A stretch of DNA of 61,662 nucleotides from RZYY01 sp036794825. Its GTDB lineage: Bacteria > Bacteroidota > Bacteroidia > Bacteroidales > 4484-276. Position numbers and translations under genes: made by a program. The notes under the pieces are model-generated. The model ran no database searches. It was not told the DNA's origin and saw only the letters and a list, made by a program, of their open reading frames with translations. The stretch is taken from assembly GCA_036794825.1 (NCBI GenBank), contig DAIRGA010000030.1, forward strand, positions 1 through 61,662. The letters run 5' to 3'. Shown piece by piece: positions 36,042 to 45,581 of this stretch (its first letter is position 1; each line of letters opens with the position of its first letter).

Positions 36042-36080
36042 AAAAAGGGAGTCAAACTTATAGTTTTGCTCCCTTTTTTT
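36042..36080. terminator. Bidirectional intrinsic terminator between clpC and the convergent gene
   Basis: AAAAAGGGAG and CTCCCTTTTT form the base of a stem extended by CAAACT/AGTTTTG with one mismatch, ending in a T run on the plus strand and an A run on its left side. It can end both convergent genes. Confidence 0.8.
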
Positions 36081-36103
36081 GTGTATTCCCAAGGATAACG
36101 CTC

Positions 36104-36844
36104 CTATAGTTTATCAAACAATTCCGTCTCAAAGTCAGTGCTTACCTGATCAAAATCCTTTTTTACTGCGGTGTTCCAGTAGTGAACGAGCAAATCATTA
36201 ATCTCCTGGTTGGAGCAATCGAGATATTTCAGTGATAGATTGAAACCGGTATTCTCGAATCTTAATTTCGCATCATTGGAGCCCTCAATAAGGAAATTCA
36301 TCGAGTCAACAGCTACGCCCGGGATGTACTTTTTATGAATGATCTGTGCAACTTCTTTCAGTTTTTCCTCATTGGGATTCTTAAAAGTATATTCGCCCAT
36401 GAAAAGCCTGTTATCTATGAAAAAATAGCAGGATTTCATCTCCGTATCAAACATTTCGCTTCGGTATCCGAGCAATTTTAACTCGAACAAATCCAACCGG
36501 AACGAGTTGACGCAGAACGGTTTTTGATTGGCAGCAAATACTTCCTTAAACTTTGCACCGTAAGAAATTTTCCCGTAAAGTATCGGCTTCTGGCTGAGGT
36601 AAACGGGATAGTTGACTTTCTTATGGTAAAAACTGGCGATATGATTCACAAAATCATCTTTGATGCAGTAACCATATGGGCTTTTACCAGTGTACTTTTT
36701 ATGCACTTCAATGTACCTTGCGCTAAATTTTCCGAACAGCAGTTTGGCGCCAAGAATGTGAAAAACAGGGTAAAACCAAATGAGAACAACAATTAGAATT
36801 ACGATTATCCCAAGAATAATGAGTAGAGTCTGAGGCATTTGCAT
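36104..36844 (-). CDS. Membrane-anchored protein of unknown function
   Basis: I do not recognise this 246-residue protein. One hydrophobic helix (residues ~5-28, TLLIILGIIVILIVVLIWFY) anchors it in the membrane, followed by a soluble domain of about 215 residues with mixed alpha/beta pattern. Blocks such as VNYPVYLSQKPILYGKISYGAKFKEVF and KSCYFFIDNRLFMGEYTF suggest beta-sheet. The end is acidic. No catalytic motif is seen. It stands between the clpC terminator and the deacetylase-like gene on the same strand, so it may share a transcript with the latter. Confidence 0.7.
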   Translation of the reverse strand: MQMPQTLLIILGIIVILIVVLIWFYPVFHILGAKLLFGKFSARYIEVHKKYTGKSPYGYCIKDDFVNHIASFYHKKVNYPVYLSQKPILYGKISYGAKFKEVFAANQKPFCVNSFRLDLFELKLLGYRSEMFDTEMKSCYFFIDNRLFMGEYTFKNPNEEKLKEVAQIIHKKYIPGVAVDSMNFLIEGSNDAKLRFENTGFNLSLKYLDCSNQEINDLLVHYWNTAVKKDFDQVSTDFETELFDKL

Positions 36845-36923
36845 CTTTTTAAAGTGAAACGGCCGGCAAAATTAAGAGATTTCTTTGCTCAAGAAAGCGT
36901 ATTGTTACTAACAAATAAGAATT

Positions 36924-37808
36924 TTATCCGATCGAAAGCTCATTGTTCCATGTAAACTTGGTGGGCTTAGCCCCGATATTGACTCCTTCAACAAACATGT
37001 CAACACACTCTTTCAGGTCTGGATGATAGCCTCCTTCAAGGACAGCAAAAACATTTTTAAAGGCTTTGCGCAGCTTGTACCCACACTCGTAGTAGGCATG
37101 AAGAGTGAAGTTCAGCGACAGCAAACGGTCTTTGCGGTACCCGTCGAAACCGGCTGAAACAGCAATCACATCGGGTTTAAAATTTTGAGCTGCAACAATT
37201 GCCTTATCAATTACTTTCAGAAACTCCTTCTCGCCGCTTTTTTCAGGAATTGGAATATTGAGGGTTGTGCCAATTCCCTCCCCTTTTCCGATTTCCATAA
37301 AAGTACCTGTAAATGGATAAGTATTTTGCTGATGTATCGAGCAGAAAAAAACCTGCCTGCAGTCGTAGAAAATACTTTGCGTGCCATCGCCATGATGGCC
37401 GTCAATATCGAGGATGAAAACTTTTTTACCCTCATTCACCAACTTTTGGGCAGCAATAGCCACATTGTTGAAAAGACAAAATCCTGATGCTTTATCTCTG
37501 TGAGCATGATGACCGGGAGGTCTTATCACGGCAAAATCTCCCGATTCAGCCGCTTTCACAGCTAAACCAACAGCCTGGCATGCAGCTTTATAGCTCATTG
37601 GATTGAGTGAAATTTCGGCTATCACCTGCTCGTTCTCACAGGCCTGACGAATATAGTCTATGTATTCCCTTGAATGCACAAGACTGAGGTAATGTTCTCC
37701 GTCTTCAACTGTGTCTTCAATGTCTGTAAATCCCTCCATGCGGTACTTTCCTTCAAAGGGACTATCAATATTATGATCGAGGAATATCCTGTTAAAAAGC
37801 ACTTTCAT
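36924..37808 (-). CDS. Histone deacetylase / acetoin-utilisation family zinc hydrolase
   Basis: This 294-residue cytoplasmic hydrolase probably removes acyl groups from lysine side chains or small amides. The family active site is complete: PPGHHAHRDKASGFCLFNN with catalytic His100/His101, FILDIDGHHGDGTQ with Asp and His zinc ligands, SIHQ, and VSAGFDGYRKD with the second zinc Asp. The final glycine-rich block is AVLEGGYHPDLKECV. The N terminus starts directly at the fold (MKVLFNRIFLDH). The natural substrate of bacterial members is mostly unknown. Confidence 0.9.
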   Translation of the reverse strand: MKVLFNRIFLDHNIDSPFEGKYRMEGFTDIEDTVEDGEHYLSLVHSREYIDYIRQACENEQVIAEISLNPMSYKAACQAVGLAVKAAESGDFAVIRPPGHHAHRDKASGFCLFNNVAIAAQKLVNEGKKVFILDIDGHHGDGTQSIFYDCRQVFFCSIHQQNTYPFTGTFMEIGKGEGIGTTLNIPIPEKSGEKEFLKVIDKAIVAAQNFKPDVIAVSAGFDGYRKDRLLSLNFTLHAYYECGYKLRKAFKNVFAVLEGGYHPDLKECVDMFVEGVNIGAKPTKFTWNNELSIG

Positions 37809-37938
37809 AGCTTGAGTTTTAAATCAGCAACTAAAGTATAAAAATAATTGAAATGCAAGCTCGAAAAGAAGAAAGTTGACAGGAATCTTATTGTTTTGAA
37901 AATTTTCAACGGCAAGCCCCAGGTAAGCCAAAACAAAA

Positions 37939-37972
37939 AAACCATTGATAACACGCTGATTATCAATGGTTT
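37939..37972 (-). terminator. Intrinsic terminator directly after the initiator tRNA
   Basis: A perfect 13-base inverted repeat (AAACCATTGATAA at 37939-37951, TTATCAATGGTTT at 37960-37972) with an 8-base loop is followed on the minus strand by a T run. The stem begins at the base after the encoded CCA. Confidence 0.85.
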
Positions 37973-38047
<75 letters not shown>

Positions 38048-38143
38048 ATGTGTTTTATTTTGAAGAACTAACCCGTTTTTCTCAAACGGGCTGCAAAGAT
38101 ATAATTTGTTTCTTTGCAAATTGAAGTTTCTGAAAAAATAAAA

Positions 38144-39022
38144 ATGAATTACAGAGCAGGTTTTGTTAGCATTCTTGGCAGGCCAAACGTGGGAAAGTCA
38201 ACACTGATGAATATTTTGGTGGGTGAACGACTTTCGGTAATTACCGATAAAGCCCAGACTACGCGTCACAGGATCAAAGGAATTTTGAGCGGCGAGGACT
38301 TTCAGATAGTATTTTCCGATACACCTGGCATCCTGAAGCCCTACTACAAAATGCACGAATCAATGATGTCGCAGGTGAGCGAAGCCATCGAAGATGCCGA
38401 TATTATTATTTATGTGATAGATCCTGAAATTCGTGAGTTGGATGATACTCTGCAGCAACTGGTTCAAAAGGATTTCCGTAAGCTGATTATCGCCATCAAT
38501 AAGGTCGATTTGAGAACCCAGCCGGAAATTCAACAACTGATATCACAGTGGAAGGGCAAACTCCCACAGGCTGAAGTGATTCCAGTTTCGGCGCTGCATC
38601 AGTTCAACATCCGGAAAATTTTTGAAGCCATCATCGAAAACCTGCCAGAGCATCCGGCTTATTATCCCAAAGATGAGTTGACGGACAAATCTTACCGCTT
38701 TTTGGTATCGGAAATCATCAGGGAGAAAATTTTGAAAATTTATCAAAAGGAAGTTCCGTATTCTGTTGAGGTTGTGGTGGATGAGTTTAAAGAGGAAGAA
38801 AAAATTACCCGCATCAGAGCGCTGATTTATGTTGCCCGCGAAAGTCAGCGAATCATCATCATCGGGCACAGAGGCAGGATGATAAAAAGGCTTGGAACCG
38901 ATGCCAGAAAAGAGATAGAGGATTTTTTGAAACAAAAGGTCTTCCTTGAGCTTTCGGTGAAGGTGGATAAGGACTGGCGTGATAACGAGCAGGCGCTGAA
39001 GAGGTTTGGGTACGAGATGTAG
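38144..39022 (+). CDS. era: Ribosome assembly GTPase Era
   Basis: Era binds the 3' end of 16S rRNA and helps 30S maturation. The 292-residue protein has an N-terminal GTPase domain (G1 GRPNVGKST, G3 DTPGI, G4 NKVD, G5 SAL) and a C-terminal KH domain (RIIIIGHRGRMIKRLGTDARKEIE). The upstream open frame begins at a TTG at 38114, but MNYRAGFVSILGRPNVGKS at 38144 is the normal start. Another GTPase gene, der, follows after about 120 bases. Confidence 0.96.
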   Translation: MNYRAGFVSILGRPNVGKSTLMNILVGERLSVITDKAQTTRHRIKGILSGEDFQIVFSDTPGILKPYYKMHESMMSQVSEAIEDADIIIYVIDPEIRELDDTLQQLVQKDFRKLIIAINKVDLRTQPEIQQLISQWKGKLPQAEVIPVSALHQFNIRKIFEAIIENLPEHPAYYPKDELTDKSYRFLVSEIIREKILKIYQKEVPYSVEVVVDEFKEEEKITRIRALIYVARESQRIIIIGHRGRMIKRLGTDARKEIEDFLKQKVFLELSVKVDKDWRDNEQALKRFGYEM

Positions 39023-39032
39023 ACGTGGGCTG

Positions 39033-39054
39033 AGGAATTGTCCGAAGGACTCCT
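39033..39054. repeat. Short GAA-centred palindrome between era and der
   Basis: AGGA-ATT-GTCC-GAA-GGAC-TCCT forms a small imperfect hairpin with a GAA loop. It resembles, in shape, the GAA-centred hairpin of repeat A but has a different stem. It could also weakly end era transcription, though no T run follows. Confidence 0.45.
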
Positions 39055-39145
39055 TTGGAGAAGGGTTTAAGAGTTGGGTGAGAGCTGTAAGTTGTTGATT
39101 TTTTGTTGATTGTATGAATTTGTTTGAGAATAAAAGGAAAAAATC

Positions 39146-40450
39146 ATGTCGAATATATTAGCAATAGTTGGAAGGCCAAATGTGGGAAAATCCACGCTTT
39201 TCAACCGTTTGATCGGGCAGAGACAGGCCATTGTGGAAGAGACCAGCGGCGTTACCCGCGACCGGCATTATGGCCGCAGCGACTGGAACGGGATAGGCTT
39301 TTCGGTGATTGACACCGGCGGCTATGTGGTTGGTTCTGACGATATTTTCGAGGAAGAAATCAGGAAGCAGGTTGACCTGGCCATTTCTGAAACGGATGTT
39401 ATTGTTTTTGTGGTAGATACGCGTGATGGCGTCACTGAACTTGACAAGGATGTGGCGAATATCCTCCGAAAGTCAGATAAAACCGTTTTACTGGTTGCCA
39501 ACAAAGTGGACAGCACACGTCAAACCCATGATGTTGGAGAGTTTTATGAGCTTGGATTCGAGAAGGTTTTTCCCATTTCTGCCATTAGCGGAAGCGGAAC
39601 AGGCGATTTGCTGGATGAGGTGGTTAGCCATTTTACCGACAAAGGCGACGAACCGGAACCTGACATCCCAAGGCTGGCGGTTGTCGGCCGGCCAAATGTT
39701 GGCAAATCCTCACTCATCAACGCTTTGATTGGTGTGGAAAGAAACATCGTTACGGATATTCCCGGAACAACCCGCGACACCATTCATACCCGCTACAACA
39801 GTTTCGGCTTTGATTTCATTCTCGTGGATACCGCCGGATTGAGGAAGAAAAGCAAAGTCTCGGAAAATATTGAATTCTACTCGGTAATGCGATCGGTGCG
39901 AGCCATCGAAAACAGCGATGTTTGCCTGCTGATGGTGGATGCTACGACCGGATTTGAGAGCCAGGACATGAACATCCTTCACCTGATCGAGAAAAACCGG
40001 AAAGCGGTCGTAGTGGTGGTCAACAAATGGGATTTGGTAAAAAAAGAAACAAATACCCACCTCGAGTTCGAACGGTTCATTAAAAGTCAGACAGCGCCGT
40101 TCACCGATTACCAGATAGTTTTTACCTCCGTAATGAATAAACAGCGGATTTTCAAAGCCATAGAAGCAGCCAACCAGGCATTTCTGAACAAAACCAAACG
40201 TATTGCCACATCCAAACTGAACGAGCTGCTTTTGCCGCTCATCGAATCCTCTCCCCCACCCGTTTACAAAGGCAAGTCCATCAGCATCAAATACATAACG
40301 CAGCTCCCGGTGGGTTTTCCGGCATTCGCGTTCTACTGTAACCTGCCACAGTATGTAAGGGAGCCTTACAAAAGATTCATCGAAAACCAGTTGCGCAAAC
40401 AGTTTGATTTTTCCGGAAATCCGGTTCAGATCTATTTCAGAAAGAAATAA
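39146..40450 (+). CDS. der: Ribosome biogenesis GTPase Der (EngA)
   Basis: Der has two GTPase domains in tandem and a C-terminal KH-like domain, and acts in 50S subunit assembly. The two G1 motifs are GRPNVGKSTLFNRL (near the start) and GRPNVGKSSLINAL (near residue 183). The paired DTGG and DTAG G3 motifs and the NKVD and NKWD G4 motifs are present. The length of 434 is typical. It lies 6 bases upstream of the S4-domain gene, so the two are probably co-transcribed. Confidence 0.97.
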   Translation: MSNILAIVGRPNVGKSTLFNRLIGQRQAIVEETSGVTRDRHYGRSDWNGIGFSVIDTGGYVVGSDDIFEEEIRKQVDLAISETDVIVFVVDTRDGVTELDKDVANILRKSDKTVLLVANKVDSTRQTHDVGEFYELGFEKVFPISAISGSGTGDLLDEVVSHFTDKGDEPEPDIPRLAVVGRPNVGKSSLINALIGVERNIVTDIPGTTRDTIHTRYNSFGFDFILVDTAGLRKKSKVSENIEFYSVMRSVRAIENSDVCLLMVDATTGFESQDMNILHLIEKNRKAVVVVVNKWDLVKKETNTHLEFERFIKSQTAPFTDYQIVFTSVMNKQRIFKAIEAANQAFLNKTKRIATSKLNELLLPLIESSPPPVYKGKSISIKYITQLPVGFPAFAFYCNLPQYVREPYKRFIENQLRKQFDFSGNPVQIYFRKK

Positions 40451-40456
40451 TCCGTT

Positions 40457-40837
40457 ATGGAAGAATCGGTTAGAATTGATAAATGGTTGTGGGCAGTCAG
40501 AGTCTTTAAAACCCGCAGTATGGCCTCGGATGCCTGCCGTGCGGGAAAAGTAAAGATTGACGGCCAGGAAGTTAAGCCGTCGAGGGATATCAAAATCAAC
40601 GATACAATCACTGTTAAAGTCAATCCTCAATTCACCAAAACGGTGGTTGTTTTGGGTTTTCTCACCAATCGCGTGGCCGCTAAACTGGTTCCACAGTTTG
40701 CCACCGACATTACCCCACCCGAAGAGCTGGAAAAACTCAGGCTTTATAACGAAATGAATGCGGAGAAGCGTGATCGGGGAATTGGCCGCCCGACAAAGAA
40801 AGAGCGAAGAATGATTGATAAGTTGAAGGAGTTTTAA
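40457..40837 (+). CDS. S4 domain RNA-binding protein (Hsp15-like)
   Basis: This 126-residue protein is built around one S4 RNA-binding domain (RIDKWLWAVRVFKTRSMASDACRAGKVKIDGQEVKPSRDIKINDTI). It is followed by a basic C-terminal extension (RDRGIGRPTKKERRMIDKL). Hsp15 of E. coli binds 50S subunits carrying stalled nascent chains; a similar ribosome role is inferred. It is 6 bases after der and about 30 before the aminotransferase gene. Confidence 0.88.
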   Translation: MEESVRIDKWLWAVRVFKTRSMASDACRAGKVKIDGQEVKPSRDIKINDTITVKVNPQFTKTVVVLGFLTNRVAAKLVPQFATDITPPEELEKLRLYNEMNAEKRDRGIGRPTKKERRMIDKLKEF

Positions 40838-40870
40838 ACGTCCCCCTGCGGATTCATAAATCATCGAAAT

Positions 40871-42070
40871 ATGTTAACCAACCGCCAGCTATTTTTCCAG
40901 CATCTTGCGTTGCCTTCGCAATTCCCGACGGGACTTGAAATAGAGCGAGCTGAAGGGATTTACATGTATGCACCGGATGGAAAGCGTTATGTTGATCTGG
41001 TATCTGGTGTTTGCGTGAATAACCTCGGACATGGCCATCCGGCTATTGTTCAGGCAGTTAAAGAACAATTGGATAAATACCTTCACCTGATGGTTTACGG
41101 CGAGTTTATCCAAAGTCCACAGGTGAAACTGGCACACAAACTGACAGAATTGCTTCCCGGCAATCTCAATTCGGTTTACCTGGTCAATTCTGGCAGTGAA
41201 GCGGTTGATGGCGCACTGAAACTTGCTAAAAGAGTGACCGGCCGAACGGAATTGGTTGGATTCACAAACAGTTACCACGGCGGTACGCATGGCGCCTTCA
41301 GTATGCTAGGGAATGAAGAGATGAAATACGCTTACAGGCCGCTCCTACCCGATGTCCGGCATTTACGTTTCAACAACCTGGATGACCTCAACCAAATCAC
41401 CGGGCGTACTGCCTGCGTGCTGGTTGAGCCAGTTCAGGCCGAAGCAGGGGTGATTGTTCCGGAGAATGAATTTCTTGCAACCCTTCGTAATAAATGTGAC
41501 GAAACCGGCGCTCTGCTAATCTTCGATGAAATTCAAACCGGTTTTGGTCGCACTGGAAAGCTCTTCTGTTTTGAGCATTACGGAGTGATTCCCGACATTT
41601 TATGTATAGCCAAAGCAATGGGCGGCGGTATGCCAATAGGGGCATTTGTGGCTGATAAAAAAATGATGCTCACCTTCACGGACAATCCTGAGTTCGGTCA
41701 TATCACTACGTTTGGCGGCCATCCTGTGTGTGCTGCTGCGGCGCTCGCCAACCTCGAGGTTTTAACGAATAACCCCGAAATCATCAGCCAGGTTGACGAC
41801 AAAGGAGCGATGTACGAAGAGGCGCTGGAAAATCATCCTTTAGTGCAGAAAATAAGACGTAAAGGACTGCTGATGAGCGTCGAACTGGAATCAGCCGAGC
41901 TCAACCTTAAAGCTATGAAATCCATGCTTGTCAATGGTCTGGTTACGGATCCCTTCTTCTTCAAGCCTCAAGCTTTCAGGATAGCGCCGCCGCTTGTGAT
42001 AACATATGAAGAGATCGAAGTTGTGTACCGACTGATTGTCAAGGCATTGTCAGAAATTACTTCTAAATAA
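40871..42070 (+). CDS. Class III PLP-dependent aminotransferase
   Basis: This 399-residue aminotransferase belongs to the group of acetylornithine, ornithine and related enzymes. Recognisable blocks are GVCVNNLGHGHPAIVQAV, the cofactor loop VNSGSEAVDGALKLAKR, NSYHGGTHGAFSM, the Asp of FDEIQTGFGRTG that contacts the pyridine ring, and the PLP lysine in CIAKAMGGGMPIGAF. No arginine, lysine or GABA pathway gene is adjacent, so the substrate stays open. It ends 12 bases from the convergent GH31 gene. Confidence 0.88.
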   Translation: MLTNRQLFFQHLALPSQFPTGLEIERAEGIYMYAPDGKRYVDLVSGVCVNNLGHGHPAIVQAVKEQLDKYLHLMVYGEFIQSPQVKLAHKLTELLPGNLNSVYLVNSGSEAVDGALKLAKRVTGRTELVGFTNSYHGGTHGAFSMLGNEEMKYAYRPLLPDVRHLRFNNLDDLNQITGRTACVLVEPVQAEAGVIVPENEFLATLRNKCDETGALLIFDEIQTGFGRTGKLFCFEHYGVIPDILCIAKAMGGGMPIGAFVADKKMMLTFTDNPEFGHITTFGGHPVCAAAALANLEVLTNNPEIISQVDDKGAMYEEALENHPLVQKIRRKGLLMSVELESAELNLKAMKSMLVNGLVTDPFFFKPQAFRIAPPLVITYEEIEVVYRLIVKALSEITSK

Positions 42071-42082
42071 TGACAAATTCTT

Positions 42083-45000
42083 CTACCTCACTACACTGAT
42101 TTTTCGGCTGATCGTGCTCTTATCCATCTTCACTTCGATGTTATAGATTCCTCTGGGATGTGAAGACATATCCACCGAAGCATGATTCCCCGAAATATTG
42201 ATTTTCAAGTTATCTGAAATCAATTTTCCTTTTAAATCATAAACCTTTACCGTTGTAACCATTTCATTATCACTTGAAATAGAAATCAAACCTGATGTGG
42301 GACTTGGATAGATTTTCAAACCATCATCATTATAATTCTCCGGCACAGAGACGAAGTAGCCAACTACTACCTGAAATCCGGAATTCAAAGATAAAGGCTG
42401 GGTTTTGACGTACAATGTTCCCATTCTGTCCTCAGGATCATAAAACCACCCGTCAGGCGCCTGCTGCAATTCTTGCAGGGTTAGGTATTGGTTTGTTAAA
42501 CCTAAATCTATATAAACTTCCTGCGGGCATTGATGTAAATGAATTTGAAGCCAGTTTGATCTGACAGCTGGCTTACCTTCGTATTCACCGATGCTCGGAC
42601 CAACATGGATTGCAACATCTCCGAAATTTCCAAATTGTGGTCCCCAGCATTCGATCAATGTTTTTGCAAAAGCGCCTTCCCTGTGCTGCCGTGTAAGTCC
42701 ATCATCCTCATACAACACAAAACTGGAATATTCATGGGGATAAACATCAAAGGTGATGGGGTCTTTAGGATATTGGTTATCGTAGAGCACTTCAGGATAC
42801 ATGGGCACTATGGCGCCGGCTTTCACAAAAACAGGCAGTTTGTCCAAAGGAGCCGGATAATCGTTAAGTGTCGTCGGGCCGTCATACACGGTTCCATCCC
42901 AGTAGTCAAACCATTTACCAGCAGGAAAGTAAATGCTGTCGCGTTCCTGCGGTGCTTTGTACACGGGCGCCACCAGGAACCACTCCCCGCTCATAAACTG
43001 ATACTGAGTGGTTTTTTCCCATGTTACCTCATCATCGGGGTATTCCAGCACCATTGCCCTGACCACCGGAGTTCCGGTTTCCCACGCTTCGTTGCAATAG
43101 GTATAAAGATAAGGTGTAAGCCTCATCTTCAATTTAAGGTAGGTGCGGTTAATGTTGGTAATAGTTGTGCCATAGTTCCAGGGATGTTTGTCACTGGCAG
43201 CCCAACCCGACATGCAGTAGGTCACAGGAATAAACGTTTTCCATTGCAGGTCTCGGGCATAGCTGGTTGCACTTCCGCCAAAGATACCGTCAACATCGCT
43301 GGAAGCATAGTTATATCCCGAAAGTCCGCTGCCGATGATAGTAGGGATATGAAAACGGATGTACTCAAAATTACCCGACTGGTCGCCCGACCAAACCACC
43401 GAGTAGCGCTGAGTGCCAGCCCATCCGCATACCGACCATACAAAAGCCCGGTGATCGCTGTAGGTTTCAATCCCGGTGTATGCGCTTTTACAGGCATTTA
43501 ATGCATTGAGATAACCTGCGCCAACCCATGCGACATCGAGTTTGCAGGCTCTTGTGCCGGCTGTTCCAACCTCCCAACCAATCTGACCAACTCCGTCTTC
43601 AGTCCATAATCCTGTCCAGAATCCCCTGTTATGAAGTTCCGACACCACCTCGGGAAGGTCGGTGTAGCCGCAGCCATATCCGTCGTTGGGTAAAATCCAG
43701 CCTCCTGGCAGATCATTATTTCGGTAAACATCGGCTACCTGTGATATGACATCCGGAGTGCTTTGTCCACCAAGGTTATAGCAATCGGCATCTCCAAGTT
43801 CAAGTCCCCAGCGAGGAATCAGCGTTGGTCTTCCTGTTAATTCAGTGTAACCGTTGAGAATCTCTTTTAGTGAAGGTCCATAAAAATAAAAGCAGTCGAA
43901 TCGTACCTCCTGGTGCGCAAGTCCAACAATTTGATTATCCCTGAAATCGTATATTCCTGGAGCAAAAGTGTTCCTGAAAGCACCGTATCCTTTGGTACTC
44001 ATATAAAAGGGAACCGGATTGGGAACAGCCCCATCGTCCCAGTGAGTAGTCTCTTTCGAAATTTTTATCTTCGTTCCTTTGTGAGAAAAATATCCGTTTT
44101 GCATTCCTCCTCCGTAGAAATACTCATCCGGATCAGTAGCCAGGTACTGGAATGTTTTTACTCCAAAATCGAGTCCCTGAATCTCTTTCCATATCAGTGT
44201 GGCATTATCATTCCGGTAAAGCTCAAACCTGAGGGGATTTTTATAAGCCCGCAAAGCAAGTTCGCTCGTACTGACCTTGTAATACGTACCTTCATCAGTC
44301 CAATTAATTTTGATTAGCGGATAATCGTAGCTTACGACAATATTGTCGCCGGCCGGATTTACAAAACTGCCATAAGGAGCCAGCCAGATGCGAAACATAT
44401 CATTTTTGTAAAAGATTACCCGCACCTTTGCACTGCCACAGGAGATCAGGGCTGTGCAGGTATCCACCTGGAATGCTGTGATTTCGCCAATAAGATTTGA
44501 GTTACTCACCAGTGTTTTGGACAGGGTATCATTTCCAGGATTTTCATCATTTGGCAATGCGGTGAAAAATTTAAAATTATATGAACCCGACGTATTCATG
44601 TTAACCGGCTCAAATTCAATATCAATGGTTTGGTTGGCCTGTAATGGATTGGTGCTTGCAGGGATTGTGATTACTTCCTCCAGAATTCCCCCCAAAGTGT
44701 ACCCAACGGTGAAATCGGTGGTGATGGGTTGCATGCCAGAATTCTTCACTCTAACGATCAGAGGTTCTGCCCATGAATAGTTGTCCGGTGTGGTTTCAGG
44801 GGCTACCAGTTTATTGATTCCGACGTCATAATCTGTATCCATATAATACACCGGGCCGTAAATGGTTCCGTGCAGTGTACCCTTGGAATCGAAGCAGGTA
44901 TTTCCGCTTCCTTCGTCGAATTTGTAGTAGTGCAGCAGGCTGGTATAATTGGGATGCGATGGGTCAACCGGTTGACCGGCAAATTGCTGAATAACGGCAT

Positions 45001-45505
45001 CACTCAGGACAACGTCCCACATCCGTAACTCATCTATCTTAGCTTTGAGCGATGCCTCTGTGTTGTTTTTGCTCATCCACCGTCTCGGAAGATTAATGGA
45101 GGCACTTACCTGGCTGTTGAAAATGCCGTTAACGTAGAGTCGGGTCACCGACCCATTGTTGGTGATTGTTAGCGCTACCCATTGCCCGATCGGGCAGGTG
45201 TAGTTGAAATACCAGTCCATCACGCCCGAATGGGTGAAACCTACTTTATTACCCCAGTATTGTTCAACCCGGATACCGCTGTTGCCATCGGTACCGGTGA
45301 GAATATGCTGATAGTTGTCGGTTTCGTTTTTGTTCACCATTACTTCCAGGCTCCAGGGTGGCGCCAGGTCGCTTCCGTTCATAACCACATAATCGGTTCC
45401 ACCATTGAAATCGAGCGAGTATTGGGCTGATGAATCTATTGAAAAGCAGACTATTAGTAATGTCATCAATGAGGTTGAGAGGAGAGACTTTGCTTTCATT
45501 GTCAA
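42083..45505 (-). CDS. T9SS-secreted GH31 glycoside hydrolase with LamG domain
   Basis: This 1140-residue secreted enzyme probably releases alpha-linked glucose or xylose from glycans. The order is: signal peptide (to ~28, ending SIDSSAQ); LamG/concanavalin-like domain (~30-205); a CARDB-like beta domain (~225-345); the GH31 domain (~345-1000) with nucleophile Asp657 in CKLDVAWVG and acid/base Asp708 in WSGDQSG; beta domains; and a T9SS sorting domain (~1060-1140, LKIYPSPTSGLISIS...). The nucleophile context is not the WIDMNE of classical alpha-glucosidases, so substrate cannot be named. No SusC/SusD pair or sugar operon is nearby. The start may be 45505 or the second ATG at 45499. Confidence 0.9.
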   Translation of the reverse strand: MTMKAKSLLSTSLMTLLIVCFSIDSSAQYSLDFNGGTDYVVMNGSDLAPPWSLEVMVNKNETDNYQHILTGTDGNSGIRVEQYWGNKVGFTHSGVMDWYFNYTCPIGQWVALTITNNGSVTRLYVNGIFNSQVSASINLPRRWMSKNNTEASLKAKIDELRMWDVVLSDAVIQQFAGQPVDPSHPNYTSLLHYYKFDEGSGNTCFDSKGTLHGTIYGPVYYMDTDYDVGINKLVAPETTPDNYSWAEPLIVRVKNSGMQPITTDFTVGYTLGGILEEVITIPASTNPLQANQTIDIEFEPVNMNTSGSYNFKFFTALPNDENPGNDTLSKTLVSNSNLIGEITAFQVDTCTALISCGSAKVRVIFYKNDMFRIWLAPYGSFVNPAGDNIVVSYDYPLIKINWTDEGTYYKVSTSELALRAYKNPLRFELYRNDNATLIWKEIQGLDFGVKTFQYLATDPDEYFYGGGMQNGYFSHKGTKIKISKETTHWDDGAVPNPVPFYMSTKGYGAFRNTFAPGIYDFRDNQIVGLAHQEVRFDCFYFYGPSLKEILNGYTELTGRPTLIPRWGLELGDADCYNLGGQSTPDVISQVADVYRNNDLPGGWILPNDGYGCGYTDLPEVVSELHNRGFWTGLWTEDGVGQIGWEVGTAGTRACKLDVAWVGAGYLNALNACKSAYTGIETYSDHRAFVWSVCGWAGTQRYSVVWSGDQSGNFEYIRFHIPTIIGSGLSGYNYASSDVDGIFGGSATSYARDLQWKTFIPVTYCMSGWAASDKHPWNYGTTITNINRTYLKLKMRLTPYLYTYCNEAWETGTPVVRAMVLEYPDDEVTWEKTTQYQFMSGEWFLVAPVYKAPQERDSIYFPAGKWFDYWDGTVYDGPTTLNDYPAPLDKLPVFVKAGAIVPMYPEVLYDNQYPKDPITFDVYPHEYSSFVLYEDDGLTRQHREGAFAKTLIECWGPQFGNFGDVAIHVGPSIGEYEGKPAVRSNWLQIHLHQCPQEVYIDLGLTNQYLTLQELQQAPDGWFYDPEDRMGTLYVKTQPLSLNSGFQVVVGYFVSVPENYNDDGLKIYPSPTSGLISISSDNEMVTTVKVYDLKGKLISDNLKINISGNHASVDMSSHPRGIYNIEVKMDKSTISRKISVVR

Positions 45506-45523
45506 TTGTTTTTATTGATGAAA

Positions 45524-45552
45524 CAAAGCTAAATATATTTCTCAACTGACAA
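45524..45552 (-). promoter_or_regulatory. Probable promoter of the GH31 gene
   Basis: On the minus strand TTG (45550-45552) lies 18 bases before TAGCTTTG (45524-45531), a good fit to the TTTG/TAnnTTTG Bacteroidota pattern. The box lies about 18 bases from the start codon. Confidence 0.5.
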
Positions 45553-45581
45553 TAAATACTCAGCCAGAAAAGCCAGGAATC

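Noticed and set aside
39710..40864. Long open frame of 384 codons on the minus strand opposite der and the S4-domain gene
   Set aside because: It lies entirely antisense to two clearly conserved genes and its product shows no recognisable domain; it is a codon-bias shadow.
42605..43501. Open frame of 298 codons on the plus strand opposite the GH31 gene
   Set aside because: It is antisense to the GH31 catalytic core, where both catalytic Asp residues are intact; there is no domain or promoter.
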